Below are positions 28,556 to 37,093 of a stretch of 64,000 nucleotides of DNA, piece by piece (positions within the stretch are counted from its first letter, which is position 1; each line of letters opens with the position of its first letter). The notes below the pieces were generated by a model. That model was given only the letters and a program-made list of their open reading frames with translations, was not told where the DNA came from and searched no databases. A program made the translations under genes and the position numbers. The stretch is from Saccharomycopsis phalli (taxonomy: Eukaryota > Ascomycota > Saccharomycetes > Ascoideales > Saccharomycopsidaceae), in contig CP073217.1 of the NCBI GenBank assembly GCA_020342235.1, positions 1,488,001 through 1,552,000 on the forward strand. The letters run 5' to 3'.

Positions 28556-30883
28556 ATGTCAGTGCCACAATTACTAGATGAGGGCCAACGAAAGCTTGAG
28601 AGGACCAAATTTTATTATTATACGTCCCAATTTGCCGACGCAGAGAAGATTGGATCGGAGGTAATAGCAATATTCAACAAATTGCTCATTGTCAACAAAC
28701 AAGACAAGACCGATCTTCCTGTGAGGCGTATATGTAATGAGGCAATAGATTTGTATACCAAGATAAAGAACAAAAACCATAGCATCAAAACTGAGACTAC
28801 GATATGCTGGCTTGGATCCAAGATCAACCACGAGATGTATTTTCCCATAGAGAGTGGGGTGTTTGTAGACAAGACTTGTGAAGGATTTGGGGACAATATG
28901 ACCCAGTTGTCAGCGCAGCAAAATAAACACTTTTCTAGATGGGAAAGCACAAATGGCGGTAAGGACTGGTCTTCTTTAGAAGTTGGAGACTTGTACCAAG
29001 AAGATTTTCTTTCTACGTGCTCACTAGTATCGGCAATGATCTCGGTCACGAATCAAAATTCCAAGATGATACTTGATAGAATCACTCCTCTGGGGCCTTC
29101 GCAGAAATATTGCGTGCTGCTACATATCAATGGATGCGAGAGGATGGTTTTTATCAACGATAAGTTGCCCTTCAGTGCTAATGCGGACGTCACGCTCTTT
29201 CTTCGGTCGTTCTCAAACGAACAGCTTCTTTGGCCTGCACTAATTGAGAAGGCGTACTTCAAGATCCTTGGGCGCAATTCTTATGAATTTCAAGGATCAA
29301 ATGCTGGATTGGACACTTTTATGCTCACTGGCTGGGTTCCTGAGTTTGTCAAGCCTGTGGAATACTTGGCTCGTGAGAAAGATGTGGACCAGTTCTGGGA
29401 CATGATTTATGAGAATTTTAAGGAGAATAAGTGCCTTCTCAGTGCTGGAACTGGTGACTCGTTTCCTAAATCCAGTAAGCTTGTAGCGAATCATGATTAC
29501 GCGATAGTTGATTTACAGGTAGATTCAAAAGGGGCAAGAAAGGTTCTCATCAAAAACCCCTGGTTGCTAACCGACCGTGAAGCCTGGTACTCCATCTGTG
29601 ACGTGTTGATGTACTTTGACACGATCTACATAAACTGGAATATATCGGTGTTTCCGACGACAAAGTTCGTTCGATTTCTCTATAATGTTGCTGCAAATCA
29701 AGACCAGGATCGTGGAATTGGAAATAGGCCCCAGTTTTGTGTCAGAAATACTAGTTCTGAAGCAGCGGAGATATGGCTTTTCTTGTCACAAAATGTCTTG
29801 GATATGGAAAGCAGGTACACCAAGTCTTCCATAAAATTCATTGTCGTGAAGTCGGAGATTGGTGAGAAGATATATTCACTCAAGGGAAGTGACCGAATAT
29901 CGCAGACAATTGAGACTACAAACTACCAATGCTTGACGAAAATGAAGCTTTGTGCGAATGAGTCGGTGACGGTGGTTGTGGAATTTAACGCATCTAGCGA
30001 AAACAAGAAAAAGATCGTGCCATTTAACCTTTTCTGCTACTCTGATATCCGCGACTCTTCGCATTTGATACTTCAAAAGGCCATTGGCAAATTCAAGTAT
30101 ACCCAGAAGGTGGATGGCTGTTGGAGTTTGGAAAATTCAGGTGGAAATTGGCTACAGCATGACTACGTTCTCAACCCACAGTATGAGTTGGTATATGAGG
30201 ATACCACAGACGCTTCTACGGAGATCGCTGCTACTTTATTGGTGGACAAGCATGATATTCACATATTATCCAATATACAAATTTTCTGGTTTCCTGATAC
30301 CGGGAAGTTGCAGAGGTTTGAGGAGAAGAAGCTTATATACAATGAGAAGTATACTTCAGAGGGCGAGTTGTCTACAGGAAAGCTACAGCTTCAGAATGGA
30401 AAGCGCTTCTTGTTGCTCTTGTCTACATTTGATTCTCTTCTGGAATACAAGCTAGAAAAGCTTCTGTATCTGCTCATTCTCGAGTCAAACCAGAAATTTC
30501 GATTGAATAAACTCAATACCACGTCGCTTGGGCTCTTTGTTGACAGGACGGTGTTCCATTGGAATAATAGAAACAGAAGTGAGGTGAAGTTTAATATTTT
30601 GAGGGAGTCGAATGTGAATATCAGGATAGTTAGCAAAGTTGGCACATGCAAGGATGAGTATTCTAGTTACCGGCCGATGATTAGAGCCAGTGTTTATACG
30701 GGAAACTATAAATGGGTGTACCATGATCAGGAATTTGACGACTGTCTTTATGGGCTATTTATTAATGACCTTACGCTAAGCCAAGGCAGCTATACGATTT
30801 TCATTGAACGGTTTGAGCAGGGAAAGGGTGAAGTGGAGGTGATGGTTGGGAGTAGCAACAAGATTTTGTTGACAAAGGATTGA
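28556..30883 (+). CDS. RIM13: Calpain-like cysteine protease Rim13
   Basis: A 775-residue calpain that cleaves the transcription factor Rim101 in the alkaline-pH pathway on endosomal ESCRT. The catalytic triad is visible: Cys155 in QEDFLSTCSLVSAM, His313 in ANHDYAIVDL and Asn334 in LIKNPW. An N-terminal MIT-like helical segment (MSVPQLLDEGQRKLERTKFY) precedes it and C2-like beta domains follow. Yeast Rim13 has 727 residues. The start is the ATG at 28556; the frame upstream opens only from a GTG. Confidence 0.9.
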   Translation: MSVPQLLDEGQRKLERTKFYYYTSQFADAEKIGSEVIAIFNKLLIVNKQDKTDLPVRRICNEAIDLYTKIKNKNHSIKTETTICWLGSKINHEMYFPIESGVFVDKTCEGFGDNMTQLSAQQNKHFSRWESTNGGKDWSSLEVGDLYQEDFLSTCSLVSAMISVTNQNSKMILDRITPLGPSQKYCVLLHINGCERMVFINDKLPFSANADVTLFLRSFSNEQLLWPALIEKAYFKILGRNSYEFQGSNAGLDTFMLTGWVPEFVKPVEYLAREKDVDQFWDMIYENFKENKCLLSAGTGDSFPKSSKLVANHDYAIVDLQVDSKGARKVLIKNPWLLTDREAWYSICDVLMYFDTIYINWNISVFPTTKFVRFLYNVAANQDQDRGIGNRPQFCVRNTSSEAAEIWLFLSQNVLDMESRYTKSSIKFIVVKSEIGEKIYSLKGSDRISQTIETTNYQCLTKMKLCANESVTVVVEFNASSENKKKIVPFNLFCYSDIRDSSHLILQKAIGKFKYTQKVDGCWSLENSGGNWLQHDYVLNPQYELVYEDTTDASTEIAATLLVDKHDIHILSNIQIFWFPDTGKLQRFEEKKLIYNEKYTSEGELSTGKLQLQNGKRFLLLLSTFDSLLEYKLEKLLYLLILESNQKFRLNKLNTTSLGLFVDRTVFHWNNRNRSEVKFNILRESNVNIRIVSKVGTCKDEYSSYRPMIRASVYTGNYKWVYHDQEFDDCLYGLFINDLTLSQGSYTIFIERFEQGKGEVEVMVGSSNKILLTKD

Positions 30884-30924
30884 AGAGGAGGCCTTGAAGT
30901 GGATGTTTGGCAAGAAGAAGTAGA

Positions 30925-31135
30925 ATTGAAAGATGGGTACGATTGATAGATGGGTACGATTGATAGATGGGTACAATTGGTAGATGGGTACAATTGAAAG
31001 ACGAGCGCAATTGAAAGACGGGCACAATTGAAAGACGAGCATAATTAAAAGACAAGTACAATTGATAGACGAGTGCAATTACCAAAGTACGAACACAATT
31101 GATAAAAGACGAGGACAATTACTGGAGAGACGTGG
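30925..31135. repeat. Minisatellite downstream of RIM13 (about 17-bp unit)
   Basis: Around ten copies of 'gatagatgggtacaatt' and variants such as 'gacgggcacaattgaaa' lie head to tail, starting about 60 bp after the stop codon. Confidence 0.88.
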
Positions 31136-31229
31136 AAATTGTATGCCAAGGAGAATGTGAGGAATTAACTGGTTTAGCTATTATGGAAGAAGTGGAGTCC
31201 TTTTTTATTACCACCAAGAAGAAATAAAT

Positions 31230-31455
31230 GCCTAGCAAAGTAGAGGCCTAGCAAATAAGTGCCTAGCAAAATAGATGCTTAGCAAAATAAGCACCTACAA
31301 AATAAATGCCTAGCAAAATAAATGCCTAGCAAAATAGACACCTACAAAATAACCATCTACAAAATAAACACTTACAAAACAACCATCTACAAAACAACCA
31401 TCTACAAAATAAACACCTACAAAATAAACACTTACAAAACAACCATCTTCAAATA
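31230..31455. repeat. Minisatellite upstream of RAM1 (15-17-bp unit)
   Basis: About 14 copies of units such as 'gcctagcaaaataaat', grading into 'acctacaaaataaac' and 'aaaacaaccatctac'. The array ends about 60 bp before the RAM1 start, so it occupies the promoter. Confidence 0.88.
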
Positions 31456-31514
31456 AACGTGAATCAAGTCCGTAGCATTCACACGTGACCATATTACCAT
31501 TTTTGGCTGCATCA

Positions 31515-32861
31515 ATGGCACTGGAGCTTGTCAGGATGCCTACTAAAGCAGGCCAGGCTGCTTATTTATTAAAACTCTTGGGACGAAAACGGGCAACGCT
31601 GGAGAAGGAGATGCACGACCCTGTACTTGGCCAGATGATGGCGTTGGTAGAGAATTACAAGCTTGCGCAAGCGATTGGTACTACGAGCCAAGACTCCACC
31701 ACTACCAAGGACCAACGACGGACCGAATTGAGCTGCATGGAGGTATATGAGGAGTTCCTTGAAGGCGAGTCTGAGGAATTGCCGGTTCTTCACCGCGAGA
31801 AGCACTTGAAGTACCTTGAAAACGCCATTGGCAGCCCGCTACCAAAACGGTTTGTCTCGTTGGCTGCATCCCAGACCTGGATATTGTACTGGTGGTTCAA
31901 CTCGTACTTGTTGCTAGGTGGAACCATCCTGGACGAGCACAGGACGTCGATTGGTGCCAAGATATTGCTGTGCCAGAGTCCCGAAGGCGGAATAGGAGGC
32001 GGTCCGGGCCAGTTGGCACATGTAGCTTCGACGTATGCGGGGACATTGGCACTTTCGTTGACGGAGGATAAGTCTGCGTGGGCGCAGATTGACCGGGAGA
32101 AAATGTACCACTGGCTTCTCCACGACTTGAAGCAGGAGGATGGGTCATTTGTCATGCACGTTGGCGGCGAAAAGGATACCAGAGCCGTGTATTGTGCGCT
32201 TGCAGTAGCGTCCATGTACAATCTTGTCACTCCGGAGCTTGTCCAAGGAACGGCAGAGTGGCTCTCGAGCTGCCAGACGTTTGAGGGCGGCTTTTCCGGG
32301 ATCCCCGACACCGAGGCCCATGGCGGATACACGTTTTGTGCGGTTGCCAGCTTATGTCTACTAGGAGACCCAAAGTTGATGTTGAACAGCCACTGCAGCT
32401 TGAGCAGCTTGACTAGATGGACGGTCAAACAGCAAATGGCGGTCGAGGGCGGGTTTTCTGGAAGAACCAACAAGTTGGTTGACGGCTGCTACAGTCACTG
32501 GGTGGGTGGGGTTTTCCCGTTTCTTGAAATGGCCACGGGCCATCGGCTCTTTTCCAGAGACGGCTTACTGGCGTATATTCTTGGCTGCTGCCAGGACGAT
32601 TCTGGGGGGTTGGTGGACAAGCCCGGGTGCTTTCCCGACTTTTATCATACAAACTACACGTTACTTGGGTTGTCGCATACCCAGCACCACTATACGTTTG
32701 ACCGGGCGAAGCTCAGCAAGATGGACCAGATGGATGCCGCTGGGTATTGTGTTGATGTTGTGAGGATCGATGACCAAGCGGGGAACCAGGTTCGGGCGGT
32801 GAATCCGGTGTTTGGCTGTGTTGCTGGATACGTGGAGGCGATGCGAAGTTTCTATGAATAG
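31515..32861 (+). CDS. RAM1: Protein farnesyltransferase beta subunit
   Basis: A 448-residue beta subunit (yeast Ram1 has 431) that, with Ram2, adds farnesyl to CaaX proteins such as Ras and a-factor. Family repeats are clear: CQSPEGGIGGGPGQLAHVAS, CQTFEGGFSGIPDTEAHGGY, EGGFSGRTNKLVDGCYSHWV. Zinc ligands Asp and Cys sit in the DKPGCFPDFYHTNY block, with the His in the later HHYTFD-containing part of the domain. The start is the ATG at 31515 (MALELVRMPT). A CTG codon just before the Cys of CQSPEGG lies where human FNTB has Leu, the one position I found that does not favour serine decoding. Confidence 0.93.
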   Translation: MALELVRMPTKAGQAAYLLKLLGRKRATLEKEMHDPVLGQMMALVENYKLAQAIGTTSQDSTTTKDQRRTELSCMEVYEEFLEGESEELPVLHREKHLKYLENAIGSPLPKRFVSLAASQTWILYWWFNSYLLLGGTILDEHRTSIGAKILLCQSPEGGIGGGPGQLAHVASTYAGTLALSLTEDKSAWAQIDREKMYHWLLHDLKQEDGSFVMHVGGEKDTRAVYCALAVASMYNLVTPELVQGTAEWLSSCQTFEGGFSGIPDTEAHGGYTFCAVASLCLLGDPKLMLNSHCSLSSLTRWTVKQQMAVEGGFSGRTNKLVDGCYSHWVGGVFPFLEMATGHRLFSRDGLLAYILGCCQDDSGGLVDKPGCFPDFYHTNYTLLGLSHTQHHYTFDRAKLSKMDQMDAAGYCVDVVRIDDQAGNQVRAVNPVFGCVAGYVEAMRSFYE

Positions 32862-33300
32862 TCTAGGAAGTTTCTATGAATAGTCTAGGAAGTTTCTATG
32901 AATAGTCTAGGATGTTTCTATGAATAGTCTAGGATGTTTCTATGAATAGTCTAGGATGTTTCTACGAGGGACGTTTCTATGAATGACGTTATGATGGACG
33001 TTTCTATGAATATACGGTATCCATAAATAAACAATTCTATGAATAATTGTTACTACGAATAACCGTTCTATGATGAACGTTTCCACCATACACATTCATT
33101 TCTAGCATAAACATTTCTATGAATAATTGTTTTACGAATATACCGTCTCTGAATATATGGTCTGAATATATGGTCTGAATATGGTCTGAATATGGTCTGA
33201 ATATGGTCTCAATATCGTCTGAATATCGTCTGAATATCGTCGTAATACCGCCTCAATATCGTCGTAATACCGTCTCAATACCCTCAACGGTCTCAACGAT
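32858..33300. repeat. Minisatellites downstream of RAM1 / upstream of APL3
   Basis: First, about five copies of a 22-bp unit 'gaatagtctaggatgtttct' start within the last codons of RAM1 and continue past it. Then related 'tctatgaatgacg' and 'tctatgaataattg' variants follow. From about 33150 an 11-bp unit ('gaatatggtct', later 'gaatatcgtct') runs toward the APL3 start. The C-terminal RAM1 residues RSFYE are encoded by the first repeat unit. Confidence 0.88.
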
Positions 33301-33347
33301 ACGCGTATTGCTACACGCACTACACACACGTCCATTGTTCGCAAGAC

Positions 33348-36149
33348 ATGGGTGCAGTTTTTGACAAACACACCATGGGAGCTCCAATGAAAGGGTTGAC
33401 GCAGTTTATTGCGGATATCCGGAATTCCAGTGCCCAGGAAGAGGAGGACCGGCGGATCAACACCGAGTTGGTCAACATCCAGAAGCAGTTCTTGGCACCG
33501 AACTTAAACGGGTACCAGAGGAAAAAGTACGTGTGCAAGTTGATTTACATCTACATTCTCGGGCACAAGTTGACGTTTGGGTACGTCGAGCTGACCCAGC
33601 TCATGTCCTCCAAGGTGTACTCTGAAAAGGAAATGGGCTATTTGGCCATCAGCGTGTTGTTGAACGAAACCCATGAGATGACAACATTGGTGATCAACAC
33701 CGTCAAAACCGACTTGACCGCGGAAAACCACGACTTCAATTGTCTCGCGTTGCAAACCATTGCCGCCATTGCAAACGAGGAATGGGCCCAGAACTTGGCC
33801 GAGCCGGTGTTTCTGCTTCTTCGGTCGCCAGCAACCCCGCCGTTTGTCCGCAAAAAAGCCACTCTTGCGCTTCTCCGCTTGATCAAGGTCAGTCCGGGCG
33901 TCTACTTCCGCTACCAGCTGTCCTGGTTGCCTCGGATCATCGCCATGATGGATCTGGACGACCGTAACCTTGGAATCACCTTGTCGACCATGCTGCTTGT
34001 GTCTCACATCTCCAAGATCAGCCTGGGCGCAATCAGCCTGTGTATGCCGATCATCATCCGCAAACTCCACCGCCTTGTGATCGACAAGGACTGTCCAAGC
34101 GACTATATATACTACACCGTGCCTGACCCGTGGCTCACAGTCAAGCTCCTCAACTTGATCGAGGACCTCATCTTGTCGCAGTCTGTCGGCATTATTGACG
34201 AGGAAAACCTCGGGAAACTCCGCCACGTTGTCTCCAAGGCCATTGAAAACGGCCGCAAAAGAGGATCCACCCAGCAGGAACACAATGGCCAGAGCGCAAT
34301 CTTGTTTGCGTCCGTTTCCTTGGCAACAAGACTTGGCCCGTCCTCCGACGCAATCAGCGGCGCAATACAAGCTCTTATTGCCCTTTTGGCCAGCCGCGAA
34401 ACCAATACTCGCTATCTTTCCGTAAACTCGCTCATCAAGATCTTCAAAGGAGGCTCCTTTGCCACCATGAACCAGCACTCGGCCGTCATCCTCGATCTCT
34501 TGAAGGATAAGGACGTGTCCGTCCGGCAAAAGGCCCTCGAGTTGTTGTTTCTCATCTGTGACAGCCACAACATCGAGTCCGTGATGAAGGAAGTCTTGGT
34601 GTATCTCAGCGACTCCGACTTCCTGATCCGCAACAAGGTCTCGCTCCAGACCTACGAGCTAGCCGAGAAGTTTGCCAAGGACTTGACCTGGTACGTCCTC
34701 AACACATTGAAAATCATCTCCATTGCCGGTAACTACGCCGACGAGCTGATCTGGAAAAGCTTCGTCAAGATTGTCACAAACAGCACCAGCGAGACTTTCA
34801 AGGGGTTTGCCTGCAAATCGTCGCTCAAGTATCTCCAGACAAGCAGCCCCAACGACTCCGTGGTGAAGATCGCAGCGTTCCTCTTGGGAGAATACGGCAC
34901 CCTCATCACCGGCTCGGAAAAGCAGTACTCCAGCCAGAGCCAATTCTCCATTTTAATTGATCGGTACTTCTCCGTGGGGTTTCCTGCTCGTTACATGATA
35001 TTGAGCTGTTTCTTGAAGTTCTACAAGAACTACCCAGAACTCAGGCAGCAGATTTCCCGGTTCTATCGTAACGAGCTCAACTCCATCAACAGTGAGATCC
35101 AGCAAAGAGTAGTGGAGTATATAAAAATCACGTCCGCCGCCAATGTGGGCTTGCTCAATCTTGTGATCCTCGAAATGCCCGAGTTCAAGCTCCAGAAAAG
35201 CCTGATATTAAACCGTCTAGAGAAAGGAAGCTTCACCTTCACCAATGACTTGCTCCAAATCGAAGACAAACCACATGCTCGTCTGCATATCATGTCGCCA
35301 GATATAGAAACCCCTTTTAACCCATTCACCGACTCGTATGGCGACTCTGACGATGAACTATTGGACATGCCTACCAAGATCGTCTTGTCTCCGAACTGGG
35401 AACAGGGATTCAAAAGACTACAAGTTACAAACAGCGGCACCTTATTTGAGAATTCGCTCATCAAAGTCGAATGCCTGCTTTTCACAACTAACATAAAAGA
35501 GGACAAGAAAATAGAGGTACTGATCAAGTTCTACAACAAATCGCCGGCGATCATGTCTTCATTTATTACTAATGTCAAGCTAATCAGGACCACAGACCCG
35601 CCGCTTCTTGTAAAAATACTCACTCTGCCAAGCAGTACTATCCCCCAAAGCGGAACGGCCTCACTACAACTTGAAGCAACCATACGGTCACCGTTTGACG
35701 AATCAGATGCGCCTATAATCGAGGTTAATTTCCTCAGCGGAGCATTCACAAGCTTGAAATTGCGGTTACCAACCATTCTAACCAAGGCCTTGACCTCCAC
35801 CTCTTTATCACACGAACACTTTATTCTTCGTTGGTCACAGTTGGAAAAGGCCAATAACCTGGCATTAGTAGCCACACAGACTCTACAACTCGATCAGTTG
35901 GAACCGTTGTTCACTAGGGTGGACAATATCCAAAAGATGCTAAGTCGAATGGGCTGGGGCCAGTGCCAGAGCGAAGCCCAAGATAAAAGTTTGCTCTTTG
36001 CGGGAATTGTCAATACAAAAAGTGGCAATTCGGGTACATTGTTAAAATTGCAGTTCTATGACTCGTCAATCGAGCTTACTGTCAGAAGTACCAGCCAAAC
36101 AATCCCCAACGCGATCATCAGCACCATTTCCAGTATATTAAGAGGATAA
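33348..36149 (+). CDS. APL3: AP-2 adaptor alpha subunit (alpha-adaptin)
   Basis: A 933-residue large subunit of the AP-2 clathrin adaptor at the plasma membrane. The N-terminal trunk is a close match to alpha-adaptins: MKGLTQFIADIRNSSAQEEE, then GYQRKKYVCKLIYIYILGH and YSEKEMGYLAISVLLNE, followed by armadillo repeats. A hinge near residue 650 (DSYGDSDDELLDMP) and ear domains follow. Yeast Apl3 has 1025 residues. Codon 82 is CTG where other alpha subunits have Ala, fitting serine decoding. The stop lies 6 bp from the stop of convergent SKI6. Confidence 0.92.
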   Translation: MGAVFDKHTMGAPMKGLTQFIADIRNSSAQEEEDRRINTELVNIQKQFLAPNLNGYQRKKYVCKLIYIYILGHKLTFGYVELTQLMSSKVYSEKEMGYLAISVLLNETHEMTTLVINTVKTDLTAENHDFNCLALQTIAAIANEEWAQNLAEPVFLLLRSPATPPFVRKKATLALLRLIKVSPGVYFRYQLSWLPRIIAMMDLDDRNLGITLSTMLLVSHISKISLGAISLCMPIIIRKLHRLVIDKDCPSDYIYYTVPDPWLTVKLLNLIEDLILSQSVGIIDEENLGKLRHVVSKAIENGRKRGSTQQEHNGQSAILFASVSLATRLGPSSDAISGAIQALIALLASRETNTRYLSVNSLIKIFKGGSFATMNQHSAVILDLLKDKDVSVRQKALELLFLICDSHNIESVMKEVLVYLSDSDFLIRNKVSLQTYELAEKFAKDLTWYVLNTLKIISIAGNYADELIWKSFVKIVTNSTSETFKGFACKSSLKYLQTSSPNDSVVKIAAFLLGEYGTLITGSEKQYSSQSQFSILIDRYFSVGFPARYMILSCFLKFYKNYPELRQQISRFYRNELNSINSEIQQRVVEYIKITSAANVGLLNLVILEMPEFKLQKSLILNRLEKGSFTFTNDLLQIEDKPHARLHIMSPDIETPFNPFTDSYGDSDDELLDMPTKIVLSPNWEQGFKRLQVTNSGTLFENSLIKVECLLFTTNIKEDKKIEVLIKFYNKSPAIMSSFITNVKLIRTTDPPLLVKILTLPSSTIPQSGTASLQLEATIRSPFDESDAPIIEVNFLSGAFTSLKLRLPTILTKALTSTSLSHEHFILRWSQLEKANNLALVATQTLQLDQLEPLFTRVDNIQKMLSRMGWGQCQSEAQDKSLLFAGIVNTKSGNSGTLLKLQFYDSSIELTVRSTSQTIPNAIISTISSILRG

Positions 36150-36155
36150 CTTTGT

Positions 36156-36887
36156 CTATTTACTGCTCTTGGCAATGAATTGCTTTCCATGATTTCTCAA
36201 TTCCTGGTCCATCAAATCTCGTATTCGCTGCGAACCAGCGATTCCCACAGCCAACATATTCTCAAGCTTATCAAAGGGAATCTTCTCCTCCAACAACAAG
36301 ATTGCAATTTTTTCCGACTTCCCAATGATTCCCACAGTCAAAAAGCTCATATCAAGTTCCTCCAAGTGATTCAAGTCAAGCAACGTCGTGGTGTTGTTGT
36401 AGAGTCCAACGTTGACCGAACTAATAAAGTCATACATGGCAATCCCCGCATCAATGATTGCTAAAGTGATGGCATTGGTGATAGCCGACAATATACCACC
36501 GTCCTGAGAAAGTACATACGCATCTATGGATATTTGAGATCTAGGATAAAGTGTAGTTATAATCGCCTCGCGAAAGGCCTTCTCCAAAATCGTCACCAAC
36601 TCTTTCACTCTTCGATCCGTTCTCAGACACTTGCGTCTTTCAATAGACGAGAAACTAGCTATATTTAAATTGATACTGATACTCGCTTCCGTGGCCTTGG
36701 AATTAGCCTTGCTCTTTGGCTCTATAGGTCCATTCACCATACATATCACCTTTGTGTTTCCCTGCTGAACGTACGACGAGCCGTCTGACGAGTTCTGATG
36801 AGTATTGACTTTACAGTTGAACGATTTAATCTCATTCCATCGACGTCCATCCAATCGAAGTCCCTCAGGGGAATATAATTCCGCCAT
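36156..36887 (-). CDS. SKI6: Exosome RNase PH-like subunit Ski6/Rrp41
   Basis: A 243-residue RNase PH-fold subunit of the eukaryotic exosome ring (yeast Ski6 has 246), used for 3'-5' RNA processing and decay in nucleus and cytoplasm. Motifs are YSPEGLRLDGRRWNEIK, GSSYVQQGNTKVICMVNGP, RRVKELVTILEKAFREAI and LSQDGGILSAITNAITLAII. Like other eukaryotic Rrp41 proteins it is probably inactive as a phosphorolytic enzyme. Its 3' end nearly meets APL3. Confidence 0.95.
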   Translation of the reverse strand: MAELYSPEGLRLDGRRWNEIKSFNCKVNTHQNSSDGSSYVQQGNTKVICMVNGPIEPKSKANSKATEASISINLNIASFSSIERRKCLRTDRRVKELVTILEKAFREAIITTLYPRSQISIDAYVLSQDGGILSAITNAITLAIIDAGIAMYDFISSVNVGLYNNTTTLLDLNHLEELDMSFLTVGIIGKSEKIAILLLEEKIPFDKLENMLAVGIAGSQRIRDLMDQELRNHGKQFIAKSSK

Positions 36888-37093
36888 TGCAATATGAAGG
36901 TAGACTGAAGTTTTTTGAATCCTACTTTTTCATGCACCTTCCCGCCAATTTGGTATGTACCTAAATGGTGGGTATATCGATCTGCGGTAGCTTATATTAA
37001 AACCTAAATATGCTAGTGATTCTTCAGCAGGAAGAATTGGCCCACGTCTCATGCTAATTAATAGCTGTATATGGTCCTTATTGGTTCCACCAC

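Noticed and set aside
31515-31517. Upstream RAM1 start from a GTG at 31485
   Set aside because: Non-ATG start; the ATG at 31515 gives the expected length.
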